Shown here: positions 16,574-25,500 of the stretch, piece by piece
Numbering within the stretch: position 1 is the first letter of the stretch
Layout of the letters: each line of letters opens with the position of its first letter
Origin: Streptomyces microflavus
GTDB lineage: Bacteria; Actinomycetota; Actinomycetes; Streptomycetales; Streptomycetaceae
Direction: 5' to 3'
Assembly: GCF_014650075.1 (NCBI RefSeq)
Contig: NZ_BMUG01000001.1
Span: forward strand, 1 to 64,000
Length of the DNA: 64,000 nt
Translations under genes and position numbers: made by a program
Notes under the pieces: generated by a model
Seen by the model: the letters and a program-made list of their open reading frames with translations, nothing else
Database searches by the model: none
Told to the model about the DNA's origin: nothing

Positions 16574-19390
16574 GTGTCCGTCTTCAACAAGCTCATGCGT
16601 GCAGGCGAAGGCAAGATCCTGCGCAAACTGCACCGCATCGCGGACCAGGTCAGCTCCATCGAAGAGGACTTCGTCAACCTCTCCGACGCCGAGCTGCGGG
16701 CGCTCACCGACGAGTACAAGGAACGGTACGCGGACGGCGAGAGCCTGGACGACCTGCTTCCCGAAGCGTTCGCCACGGTCCGTGAGGCCGCGAAGCGCGT
16801 CCTCGGACAGCGCCACTACGACGTACAGATGATGGGCGGAGCCGCCCTGCACCTCGGCTATGTGGCCGAGATGAAGACCGGTGAGGGCAAGACCCTCGTC
16901 GGCACCCTGCCCTCGTATCTCAACGCGCTCTCCGGCAAGGGCGTGCACCTGATCACGGTCAACGACTATCTCGCCGAGCGTGACTCCGAGATGATGGGCC
17001 GGGTCCACAAGTTCCTCGGCCTGTCCGTCGGCTGCATCATCGCCAACATGACGCCGGCCCAGCGCCGCGAGCAGTACGCGTGCGACATCACGTACGGCAC
17101 GAACAACGAGTTCGGCTTCGACTACCTCCGCGACAACATGGCGTGGTCCCAGGACGAGCTCGTCCAGCGCGGCCACAACTTCGCCGTGGTCGACGAGGTC
17201 GACTCGATCCTCGTCGACGAGGCCCGTACGCCGCTGATCATCTCCGGCCCGGCCGACCAGGCCACCAAGTGGTACGGCGACTTCGCCAAGCTGGTCACGC
17301 GCCTCACCAAGGGTGAGGCGGGCAACCAGCTCAAGGGCATCGAGGAGACCGGCGACTACGAGGTCGACGAGAAGAAGCGGACCGTGGCCATCCACGAGAC
17401 CGGTGTCGCCAAGGTCGAGGACTGGCTCGGCATCGACAACCTCTACGAGTCGGTCAACACCCCGCTCGTCGGCTACCTGAACAACGCCATCAAGGCCAAG
17501 GAACTGTTCAAGAAGGACAAGGACTACGTCGTCATCGACGGCGAAGTCATGATCGTCGACGAGCACACCGGCCGTATCCTCGCCGGCCGCCGTTACAACG
17601 AGGGCATGCACCAGGCGATCGAGGCGAAGGAAGGGGTGGACATCAAGGACGAGAACCAGACCCTTGCCACGATCACCCTTCAGAACTTCTTCCGCCTCTA
17701 CACCAAGCTCTCCGGCATGACCGGTACGGCGATGACCGAGGCCGCCGAGTTCCAGCAGATCTACAAGCTCGGCGTGGTGCCGATCCCGACGAACCGGCCG
17801 ATGGTCCGGGCCGACCAGTCGGACCTGATCTACCGCACCGAGGTCGCCAAGTTCGCCGCGGTCGTCGACGACATCGCCGAGAAGCACGAGAAGGGCCAGC
17901 CGATCCTGGTCGGCACCACCTCGGTCGAGAAGTCCGAGTACCTCTCGCAGCAGCTCTCCAAGCGCGGTGTCCAGCACGAGGTCCTCAACGCCAAGCAGCA
18001 CGACCGTGAGGCGACGATCGTTGCCCAGGCCGGCCGCAAGGGCGCGGTCACGGTCGCCACGAACATGGCCGGCCGAGGCACCGACATCAAGCTCGGCGGC
18101 AACCCGGACGACCTCGCCGAGGCGGAGCTGCGCCAGCGCGGCCTCGACCCGGTGGAGAACGTCGAGGAGTGGGCGGCCGCGCTGCCCGCCGCGCTGGAGT
18201 CGGCCGAGCTGGCCGTGAAGGCGGAGTTCGAAGAGGTCAAGGACCTCGGCGGGCTGTACGTGCTCGGCACGGAGCGGCACGAGTCGCGCCGTATCGACAA
18301 CCAGCTGCGCGGTCGTTCCGGCCGTCAGGGCGACCCGGGCGAGTCCCGCTTCTACCTGTCGCTGGGCGACGACCTGATGCGGCTGTTCAAGGCCCAGATG
18401 GTCGAGCGCGTCATGTCGATGGCGAACGTCCCCGACGACGTGCCGATCGAGAACAAGATGGTCACCCGGGCCATCGCCTCCGCCCAGTCGCAGGTCGAGC
18501 AGCAGAACTTCGAGACGCGTAAGAACGTCCTGAAGTACGACGAGGTGCTCAACCGGCAGCGCGAGGTCATCTACGGCGAGCGCCGCCGCGTTCTGGAGGG
18601 CGAGGACCTCCAGGACCAGATCCGGCACTTCATGGACGACACGATCGACGACTACATCCGGCAGGAGACCTCCGAGGGCTTCGCCGAGGAGTGGGACCTG
18701 GACCGGCTGTGGGGCGCCTTCAAGCAGCTCTACCCGGTGAAGGTCACCGTCGAGGAGCTGGAGGAGGCGGCCGGGGACCTGGCGGGCGTCACCGCCGAGT
18801 TCATCGCCGAGTCGGTCAAGAACGACATCCACGAGCAGTACGAGGAGCGCGAGAAGACCCTCGGCTCCGACATCATGCGTGAGCTGGAGCGCCGCGTGGT
18901 GCTCTCCGTGCTGGACCGCAAGTGGCGTGAGCACCTCTACGAGATGGACTATCTCCAGGAGGGCATCGGCCTGCGGGCCATGGCGCAGAAGGACCCGCTG
19001 GTCGAGTACCAGCGCGAGGGCTTCGACATGTTCAACGCCATGATGGAGGGCATCAAGGAGGAGTCCGTCGGCTACCTGTTCAACCTGGAGGTCCAGGTCG
19101 AGCAGCAGGTCGAAGAGGTTCCCGTGCAGGACGCGGCCGAGCGCACCTCGCTCGCCAAGGAGGGTGCTCCCGCCGCGCGTCCGGAGATCCGGGCCAAGGG
19201 CCTGGAGGCCCCGCAGCGTCCGGACCGGCTGCACTTCTCCGCTCCCACCGTGGACGGGGAGGGCGGTGTCGTCGAGGGTGACTTCGCCACCGACGGTGCG
19301 CAGTCCGGTTCGTCGGACGGTATGACGCGTGCGGAGCGCCGCAAGGCGCAGAAGAGCGGTGGCGGCGGCGGTCGCCGTCGCAAGAAGTAG
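16574..19390 (+). CDS. secA: preprotein translocase ATPase SecA
   Basis: A 938-residue SecA. It drives export of unfolded preproteins through SecYEG. The GTG start ([13 protein letters not shown]) has AAGGAG about 10 nt upstream. Walker A is TGEGKTLV with Lys106; Walker B is [21 protein letters not shown]; motif VI region has [18 protein letters not shown]. The C-terminus lacks the Cys-rich zinc-binding tail of E. coli SecA and ends in a basic Gly/Arg/Lys stretch, as is usual for actinobacterial SecA1. An 18-bp hairpin terminator follows. The upstream open frame extending to 15386 runs antisense through other genes and is not part of the protein. Confidence 0.97.
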   Translation: MSVFNKLMRAGEGKILRKLHRIADQVSSIEEDFVNLSDAELRALTDEYKERYADGESLDDLLPEAFATVREAAKRVLGQRHYDVQMMGGAALHLGYVAEMKTGEGKTLVGTLPSYLNALSGKGVHLITVNDYLAERDSEMMGRVHKFLGLSVGCIIANMTPAQRREQYACDITYGTNNEFGFDYLRDNMAWSQDELVQRGHNFAVVDEVDSILVDEARTPLIISGPADQATKWYGDFAKLVTRLTKGEAGNQLKGIEETGDYEVDEKKRTVAIHETGVAKVEDWLGIDNLYESVNTPLVGYLNNAIKAKELFKKDKDYVVIDGEVMIVDEHTGRILAGRRYNEGMHQAIEAKEGVDIKDENQTLATITLQNFFRLYTKLSGMTGTAMTEAAEFQQIYKLGVVPIPTNRPMVRADQSDLIYRTEVAKFAAVVDDIAEKHEKGQPILVGTTSVEKSEYLSQQLSKRGVQHEVLNAKQHDREATIVAQAGRKGAVTVATNMAGRGTDIKLGGNPDDLAEAELRQRGLDPVENVEEWAAALPAALESAELAVKAEFEEVKDLGGLYVLGTERHESRRIDNQLRGRSGRQGDPGESRFYLSLGDDLMRLFKAQMVERVMSMANVPDDVPIENKMVTRAIASAQSQVEQQNFETRKNVLKYDEVLNRQREVIYGERRRVLEGEDLQDQIRHFMDDTIDDYIRQETSEGFAEEWDLDRLWGAFKQLYPVKVTVEELEEAAGDLAGVTAEFIAESVKNDIHEQYEEREKTLGSDIMRELERRVVLSVLDRKWREHLYEMDYLQEGIGLRAMAQKDPLVEYQREGFDMFNAMMEGIKEESVGYLFNLEVQVEQQVEEVPVQDAAERTSLAKEGAPAARPEIRAKGLEAPQRPDRLHFSAPTVDGEGGVVEGDFATDGAQSGSSDGMTRAERRKAQKSGGGGGRRRKK

Positions 19391-19407
19391 CACCAGCAGC
19401 GCCGCAT

Positions 19408-19447
19408 CGGCCGGGGCCGGACACCACAGGGTGTCCGGCCCCGGCCG
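19408..19447. terminator. 18-bp hairpin terminator after secA
   Basis: CGGCCGGGGCCGGACACC (19408-19425) pairs perfectly with its complement (19430-19447) around an ACAG loop. It lies 17 nt past the secA stop and 12 nt before the end of the convergent Rv3235-family gene. The symmetric location suggests a bidirectional terminator. Confidence 0.8.
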
Positions 19448-19458
19448 CGTTGCGTGGA

Positions 19459-19911
19459 TCACCGCGGGCCCGGGTGGCCGGCGGTGAGGCGTTCGCCGCC
19501 CAGCTCCACGGCCGCGCAGCGCCAGCGCTGGTCGGGGCCCTGTTCCAGGCGGAAGGCCATGGCCTGCACCCGGTCGCCCGCCGTGATGCTGGCGAACGCC
19601 TCGACCACCCCGCTGGCGGGCTGGGCGCCGTGGCAGTGGCGCAGGACCGGGCGGGGTCCCCGGGCGGCCCCGAGCGGGGTGCTGGGGGCCAGTTCGGCGA
19701 GCTGGTCGTAGGCGTCGCCGATGGTGTGGCCGAGCATCCAGTGCACCGGGCGCTGGCCGCTGAGGACCGCGAGCAGCCGTTCGGCGAACCACTGGTGGGG
19801 CCGCGGCGGGCGGTGCGGCCGCAGCCGCCGGGACCGCTGGGGAGGTACGGCCTGAGGCCTGCGCTGGTCGCGTCGGCCGGCGGGCCTCGTGCTGTCCATG
19901 CTCATGTTCAT
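19459..19911 (-). CDS. Rv3235 family protein
   Basis: About 150 residues. The N-terminal third is rich in Arg and Pro. The rest matches the small alpha/beta domain of actinobacterial Rv3235-family proteins next to secA: HQWFAERLLAVLSGQRPVHWMLGHTIGDAYDQL, then VVEAFASITAGDRVQAMAFRLEQ and RWRCAAVELGG. The function is not known, but the gene is conserved beside secA in many actinobacteria. I chose the first of three clustered ATGs (19911, 19905, 19899). The open frame extends further upstream but with low-complexity residues. Confidence 0.8.
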   Translation of the reverse strand: MNMSMDSTRPAGRRDQRRPQAVPPQRSRRLRPHRPPRPHQWFAERLLAVLSGQRPVHWMLGHTIGDAYDQLAELAPSTPLGAARGPRPVLRHCHGAQPASGVVEAFASITAGDRVQAMAFRLEQGPDQRWRCAAVELGGERLTAGHPGPR

Positions 19912-20181
19912 CGCCCCCGTGAACCGGGCCCGGTGAATACCGGGCGGTAACTTGTGCTGGGGATCTTCTACGGGGGCGGCCGACAACACCGCAAGGGGCT
20001 CCCGCGCCCGGTCAGGGGCCCGGCCGGATTCACCTATCCGGGGCGCGGGCCTTGTGCCGCAAGGGCCGGCGCGGGGGTGATGGGGCGCCACGGGTGGACG
20101 AGGGCCCCCGGTTGCCGGAACCCGAAAGGGGGCGGTCCCCACGTATCCTGAAGGCGTCTCCGACTACGAAAGCGGCCTGCC

Positions 20182-20688
20182 ATGCGCGTGTACGTCCCCC
20201 TGACCCTCTCCGGTCTCGCAGCGGCACACGCGGCCGGTGAGGTCGGTCCGGGGCCGCTGACGGCCTACGCGGTGACCCCCGGGCTGCGCGAGTGGTACGT
20301 CTCCGACGACATCGAGGAGCTGGAGTACGCGGCGCTCAACCGGGCCGCCGCCGCCTCGCTCCGCCTGATCGCCGGGAACCCGGACGAGGCCCGGCGCCGG
20401 ATCGTCGTCGCCGTCGACGTCCCCGACGGGACCGCCACCGCCGACCCCGACCACGGGCTGAGCGCGGCATCGCTCGGCGAGGTGCGCCTCGCCACCGCGC
20501 TGCCGCTGGCCAAGGCGGCCGCGGTGCACGTGGACGCCGACGAGGCCGAGAAGGACGTGGCCGCCGCCGCGGCGGCCCTGGGGGCCGCGGACCTCGGCGA
20601 CGACGACGCGCAGTTCACGGTGGACGGCGCCGAGGACCACGAGCTGCTCTGGTTCGGCGTCCAGGAGATTCCGCAGCTCATCGGCTGA
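20182..20688 (+). CDS. DUF6912 family protein
   Basis: A 168-residue acidic, Ala-rich protein that starts MRVYVPLTLSGLAAAHAAGEVG, the conserved opening of an actinobacterial family of unknown function (DUF6912). No membrane segment, signal peptide or catalytic motif is visible. The C-terminal part (LLWFGVQEIPQLIG) is also conserved in the family as far as I recall it. It is followed by the HAD hydrolase gene after 68 nt, so the two may share a transcript. Confidence 0.8.
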   Translation: MRVYVPLTLSGLAAAHAAGEVGPGPLTAYAVTPGLREWYVSDDIEELEYAALNRAAAASLRLIAGNPDEARRRIVVAVDVPDGTATADPDHGLSAASLGEVRLATALPLAKAAAVHVDADEAEKDVAAAAAALGAADLGDDDAQFTVDGAEDHELLWFGVQEIPQLIG

Positions 20689-20756
20689 GGCCGGCTGGAG
20701 GCCCTTCACACGGCCCGCGCTTCTGCGTTGTCACACCCGGCGGGTACTTTTTCTGT

Positions 20757-21434
20757 ATGACACCCGGGAAGACACGCACGCATCTGGTCTGGGACTGGAA
20801 CGGCACGCTGCTCGACGACATCCATGCCGTCATCCATGCGACGAACGCCGCGTTCGCCGAGGTGGAGCTGGCGCCGCTGACGCTGGAGCAGTACCGGGAG
20901 ATGTACTGCGTGCCCATACCCCGCTTCTACGAGCGGCTGCTGGGCCGGCTGCCCACCGAGGCCGAGTGGGAGCGGATGGACGACATCTTCCACCGGTTCT
21001 ACGCGGAGCACCGGGTGGCCTGCGGGCTCACCGCCGGGGCGGAGGACCTGCTGGCGCAGTGGAAGCTGGCGGGGCACAGCCAGTCGCTGCTGAGCATGTA
21101 CGGGCACGAGCACCTCGTGCCGGTGGTGCGGGGGTACGGGATCGAGTCGCACTTCGTCCGCGTCGACGGGCGGACGGGGCCGTCGGGCGGGAGCAAGGCG
21201 CTCCACATGGAGCGGCACTTCGAGGCGCTGGCCGGGGTGGGCGGGATATCGCCGGAGAACTCGGTGGTCATCGGGGACGCGGTGGACGATGCGGTGGCCG
21301 CGGCGCATGTGGGGGCGCGGGCCGTGCTGTACACCGGGGGGTCGCACAGCCGGAGCAGTCTGCTGGCCGCGGGGGTGCCGGTGGTGGACAGCCTGGGGGA
21401 GGCGGTGGCGCTGGCCGAGACGTTCTCGGCCTGA
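20757..21434 (+). CDS. HAD family hydrolase (phosphoglycolate-phosphatase-like)
   Basis: A 225-residue haloacid-dehalogenase-like hydrolase. Motif I is WDWNGTLLDD (D-x-N-G-T form), with the nucleophilic Asp near residue 12. The helical cap lies between residues 20 and 90. Motif II is SLLSMYG, motif III contains a Lys in GGSKALHMER, and motif IV is VVIGDAVDDAVAAAHVGARAVLYTGG. The substrate is probably a small phosphate ester, not identifiable here. The ATG at 20757 puts motif I at the N-terminus as is normal; the longer open frame starting at 20292 is a shadow of the preceding gene. Confidence 0.9.
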   Translation: MTPGKTRTHLVWDWNGTLLDDIHAVIHATNAAFAEVELAPLTLEQYREMYCVPIPRFYERLLGRLPTEAEWERMDDIFHRFYAEHRVACGLTAGAEDLLAQWKLAGHSQSLLSMYGHEHLVPVVRGYGIESHFVRVDGRTGPSGGSKALHMERHFEALAGVGGISPENSVVIGDAVDDAVAAAHVGARAVLYTGGSHSRSSLLAAGVPVVDSLGEAVALAETFSA

Positions 21435-21456
21435 GGTGGGGGCGTGCTGAGGGATT

Positions 21457-21471
21457 CGGGGCTCCGCCCCG
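21457..21471 (+). terminator. short hairpin after HAD gene
   Basis: CGGGGC (21457-21462) and GCCCCG (21466-21471) form a 6-bp stem with a TCC loop, directly before the repeated intergenic element at 21479. This hairpin plus element pattern is common in Streptomyces genomes. Terminator function for the convergent HAD and DJ-1 genes is inferred. Confidence 0.4.
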
Positions 21472-21478
21472 GACCCCG

Positions 21479-21503
21479 GTCCTCAAACGCCGGACGGGCT
21501 GGA
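21479..21503. repeat. Streptomyces intergenic repeat, copy 1
   Basis: A 25-nt element containing CAAACGCCGGACGGGCTG. It is identical to the copy at 27571-27595. It overlaps the stop codon and last codons of the DJ-1/PfpI gene, which therefore ends in SSPSGV. Short dispersed elements of this kind are frequent in Streptomyces. Confidence 0.8.
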
Positions 21504-22070
21504 TTTGGTCGGGCCGGACTGTGTGCGCAGCACCTTCAGGAACTCGCGCATCCACGCCGGGTGGTCCGGCCAGGCCCTGGACGAGATCAGTGTGCCGTCC
21601 ACCACCGCCTCCGTGTCCTGGAAGGTCGCGCCCGCGCTCTGCATGTCGGGTTCCAGGGCGGGGTAGGCCGTGACGCGGCGGCCGCTGAGGCTGCCGGTGG
21701 CTGCGGTGATCAGGGGGCCGTGGCAGATCTGGGCGACCGGGCGGTCCGCCGAGAAGAAGGCGCCGATGATCTTGCGCAGTTCGGCGTTGTTGCGGAGGTA
21801 CTCGGGGGCGCGGCCGCCGGGGATCACCAGGGCGATGTAGGCCCCGGGGTCCACCTCGGAGAAGGCCAGGTCGGCGGGGAAGGTGTAGCCGGGCTTCTCC
21901 GTGTAGGTGTCGTAGCCGGGCTCGAAGTCATGGACCACGAAGCGCAGCGTCTTGCGTTCGGGGGCCGCGATGTCGACCTCGTACCCCTCCTCCAGCAGCC
22001 GCTGGTAGGGGTAGAGCACTTCGAGGGACTCGGCGGCGTCGCCGGTGACGATGAGGATCTTCTCGGGCAT
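21483..22070 (-). CDS. DJ-1/PfpI family protein
   Basis: A 195-residue class I glutamine-amidotransferase-like protein. It opens MPEKILIVTGDAAESLEVLYPY and has the nucleophile elbow AQICHGPLI with the putative catalytic Cys near residue 115. IALVIPGGRAPEYL is also typical of PfpI-type proteins. Members act as glyoxalases, deglycases or peptidases; which one applies is open. GGAGCG lies 6 nt before the ATG. The last residues (TKSSPSGV) are encoded by a dispersed intergenic repeat, so the C-terminus was probably remodelled by that element. Confidence 0.88.
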   Translation of the reverse strand: MPEKILIVTGDAAESLEVLYPYQRLLEEGYEVDIAAPERKTLRFVVHDFEPGYDTYTEKPGYTFPADLAFSEVDPGAYIALVIPGGRAPEYLRNNAELRKIIGAFFSADRPVAQICHGPLITAATGSLSGRRVTAYPALEPDMQSAGATFQDTEAVVDGTLISSRAWPDHPAWMREFLKVLRTQSGPTKSSPSGV

Positions 22071-22519
22071 GGCGCGCTCCTCGGGGCTGTCGCGTGGGCT
22101 GTCGCATGGTCCGGCTCTCGTGCTCCAGTGACAGATTGCCCCCGGTTCCCCATGCGCGCCAGGGGGCACGTCCGTTCGTCGGGGCGGGATCCGCACTGTC
22201 CGAAGTGTCAAAGTTCGATGTCTTCTTTTGTACACATGCGGCTCATGACGGGGTGGGGTACAGGGGCGATAGCCTGGTGCCGTGATCAGCGCGATACGCC
22301 TCGGGGGCAGCGAAGCCCCCGGCCGCCGCCCGGAGTGCCACCGCACCCGGGCGATCCGCGATCTCCCGACCCCGGACCGGCCATCAAAAATGGCCCATGT
22401 GTTCCCGGGTAACTCTCGAAGCGGCATAGCGTCGACCCAGACCGGAAACCCCGTGTCGTGGCGGTACGTCGTTTTTCTCACCTACGTCACGCAACGGCGC
22501 GCGACAGGAGCCAGAGGAC
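22071..22519. other. 449-nt intergenic region before gdhB
   Basis: The divergent promoter region between the DJ-1 gene (minus) and NAD-glutamate dehydrogenase (plus). It contains an AT-richer patch around 22205-22245 that may hold promoters, a GGGGGC/GCCCCC hairpin at 22303-22320, and a possible -10 element near 22424-22431 (GGCATAGC). A GTG-initiated open frame (22282-22581) overlaps the start of the dehydrogenase in another frame and does not look coding. Confidence 0.5.
22303..22320. promoter_or_regulatory. hairpin in gdhB leader
   Basis: GGGGGC (22303-22308) and GCCCCC (22315-22320) flank an AGCGAA loop. It lies about 200 nt before the dehydrogenase start. It may be an attenuator or a small terminator; the evidence is only the base pairing. 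Confidence 0.3.
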
Positions 22520-25500
22520 ATGCAGACCAAGCTGGACGAAGCCAAGGCCGAGCTGCTCGCACGGGCTGCCCAGGTAGCTGACAACAGCCCGGGCGGTGGT
22601 GTGGGTGGCCCGGGCGGTACCCCCCGGGTGCGGGTTGCCGCCACCGGGGCCGACGAGGACGCCCGTCCAGGTCAGGACGTGGTGCTCGCCTACCTTCAGC
22701 GCTACTACCTGCATACGGCTCCCGAGGACCTCAGCGGCCGGGACCCGGTCGATGTCTACGGCGCCGCCGCCTCGCACTACCGGCTGGCCGAGAACCGTCC
22801 GCAGGGCACCGCCAACGTCCGCGTGCACACCCCGACCGTCGAGGAGAACGGCTGGACCTGCAGCCACTCCGTCGTCGAGGTCGTCACCGACGACATGCCG
22901 TTCCTCGTGGACTCCGTCACCAACGAGCTGTCCCGGCAGGGGCGCGGCATCCATGTCGTGATCCACCCGCAGGTCACCGTCCGCCGCGATGTCACCGGCA
23001 AGCTCATCGAGGTGCTCACCGGCGGCCCCGGCACCCCGAAGCGCGGTGGGAAGGCCGAGCTGCCGCACGACGCCCTCGTCGAGTCCTGGATCCACGTCGA
23101 GATCGACCGCGAGACCGACCGCGCGGACCTCCAGCAGATCACCGCCGACCTGCTGCGCGTCCTGTCCGACGTACGGGAGACCGTCGAGGACTGGGGGAAG
23201 ATGCGCGACGCCGCCCTCCGGATCGCCGAAGACCTGCCCGGCGAGCCGCTGGACGACCTCGCCGACGAGGAGGTCGAGGAGGCCCGCGAGCTGCTGCGCT
23301 GGCTGGCCGCCGACCACTTCACCTTCCTCGGCTACCGCGAGTACGAGCTCAAGGACAGCGACGCGCTCGCCGCCGTACCCGGCACCGGGCTCGGCATCCT
23401 GCGCTCCGACCCGCAGCACAACGTGGACGAGGACCACCCGGTCAGCCCGTCCTTCGACCGGCTGCCCGCCGACGCCCGCGCCAAGGCCCGTGAGCACAAG
23501 CTCCTCGTCCTGACGAAGGCCAACAGCCGCGCCACCGTGCACCGCCCCAGCTACCTCGACTACGTCGGCGTGAAGAAGTTCGACGCCAAGGGCAACGTGG
23601 TCGGCGAGCGCCGCTTCCTCGGCCTCTTCTCCTCCGCCGCCTACACCGAGTCCGTGCGCCGGGTGCCCGTCATCCGCCGCAAGGTCGCCGAAGTGGTGGA
23701 GGGCGCGGGCTTCTCGTACAACAGCCACGACGGCCGCGACCTGCTCCAGATCCTGGAGACCTACCCGCGCGACGAGCTGTTCCAGACCCCCGTCGACCAG
23801 CTCCGCGCCATCGTCACCTCCGTCCTCTACCTCCAGGAGCGCCGTCGGCTGCGGCTCTACCTGCGCCAGGACGAGTACGGGCGCTACTACTCCGCGATCG
23901 TCTACCTCCCGCGCGACCGGTACACCACCGGCGTGCGCCTGCGGCTGATCGACATCCTGAAGGAGGAGCTCGGCGGCACCAGCGTCGACTTCACCGCCTG
24001 GAACACCGAATCGATCCTCTCCCGGCTGCACTTCGTCATCCGGGTCCCGCCGGGCACCGAGCTGGCGCACCTCACCGACGCCGACGCCGACCGCATCGAG
24101 GCCCGCCTCGTCGCGGCCGCCCGCTCCTGGGCCGACGGTTTCGGCGAGGCGCTCAACGCCGAGCTCGGCGAGGAGCGCGCGGCCGAACTCCAGCGCCAGT
24201 ACGGCCACTCCTTCCCCGAGGGCTACAAGGCCGACCACTCGCCGCGCGCCGCCGTGGCCGACCTGGTCCACCTGGAGACCCTCAAGGAGGGCGAGAAGGA
24301 CTTCGCCCTCAGCCTGTACGAGCCGGTCGGCGCGGGCCCCGGCGAGCGCCGCTTCAAGATCTACCGGACCGGCGAGCAGGTCTCCCTCTCCGCCGTCCTC
24401 CCGGCCCTCCAGCAGCTCGGTGTCGAGGTCGTCGACGAGCGTCCGTACGAGCTGCGCTGCGCGGACCGTACCCACGCCTGGATCTACGACTTCGGGCTGC
24501 GGATGCCGCAGACCAACGGCCACACCGGCCACCTCGCCGACGACGCCCGCGCCCGCTTCCAGGAGGCGTTCGCGGCGGTCTGGAGGGGCGAGGCGGAGAA
24601 CGACGGCTTCAACGCGCTGATCCTCGGCGCCGGGCTGAACTGGCGCCAGGCCGTGGTGCTGCGCGCCTACGCGAAGTACCTGCGGCAGGCCGGTTCGACC
24701 TTCAGCCAGGACTACATGGAGTCCACGCTCCGTAACAACGTCCACACCACCCGGCTGCTCGTCTCGCTCTTCGAGGCCCGGATGTCGCCCGGCCGCCAGA
24801 GCGCGGGCACGGAGCTCACCGACGGTCTGCTGGAGGAGCTGGACGGGGCCCTGGACCAGGTCGCCTCGCTGGACGAGGACCGGATCCTGCGGTCCTTCCT
24901 CACCGTCATCAAGGCGACCCTGCGCACCAACTTCTTCCAGAACGCGGACGACGGCACCCCGCACAGTTACGTCTCGATGAAGTTCGACCCGCAGGCCATC
25001 CCGGACCTGCCCGCGCCCCGCCCGGCGTTCGAGATCTGGGTCTACTCGCCGCGCGTGGAGGGCGTCCACCTCCGCTTCGGCAAGGTCGCCCGCGGCGGTC
25101 TGCGCTGGTCGGACCGGCGCGAGGACTTCCGTACGGAGGTGCTCGGCCTGGTCAAGGCGCAGATGGTGAAGAACACCGTCATCGTCCCCGTCGGCGCCAA
25201 GGGCGGCTTCGTCGCCAAGCAGCTCCCGGACCCGTCCGTGGACCGGGACGCCTGGTTCGCCGAGGGCATCGCCGCCTACCGCACGTTCATCTCGGCGCTC
25301 CTCGACATCACCGACAACATGGTCGCCGGCGAGGTCGTGCCGCCCGCCGACGTCGTCCGCCACGACGAGGACGACACCTACCTCGTCGTCGCCGCCGACA
25401 AGGGCACCGCGAGCTTCTCCGACATCGCCAACGAGGTCGCCGTCGCGTACGGCTTCTGGCTCGGCGACGCGTTCGCCTCCGGCGGCTCGGCCGGCTACGA

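Noticed and set aside
16571..19792. Long open frame antisense to secA.
   Set aside because: The reading is repetitive Leu/Val/Asp sequence generated by the secA codons in reverse. SecA itself has all its motifs.
22282..22581. GTG-started open frame of 99 codons before the dehydrogenase gene.
   Set aside because: It overlaps the start of the dehydrogenase gene in another frame, has no ribosome site, and its composition is not coding-like.
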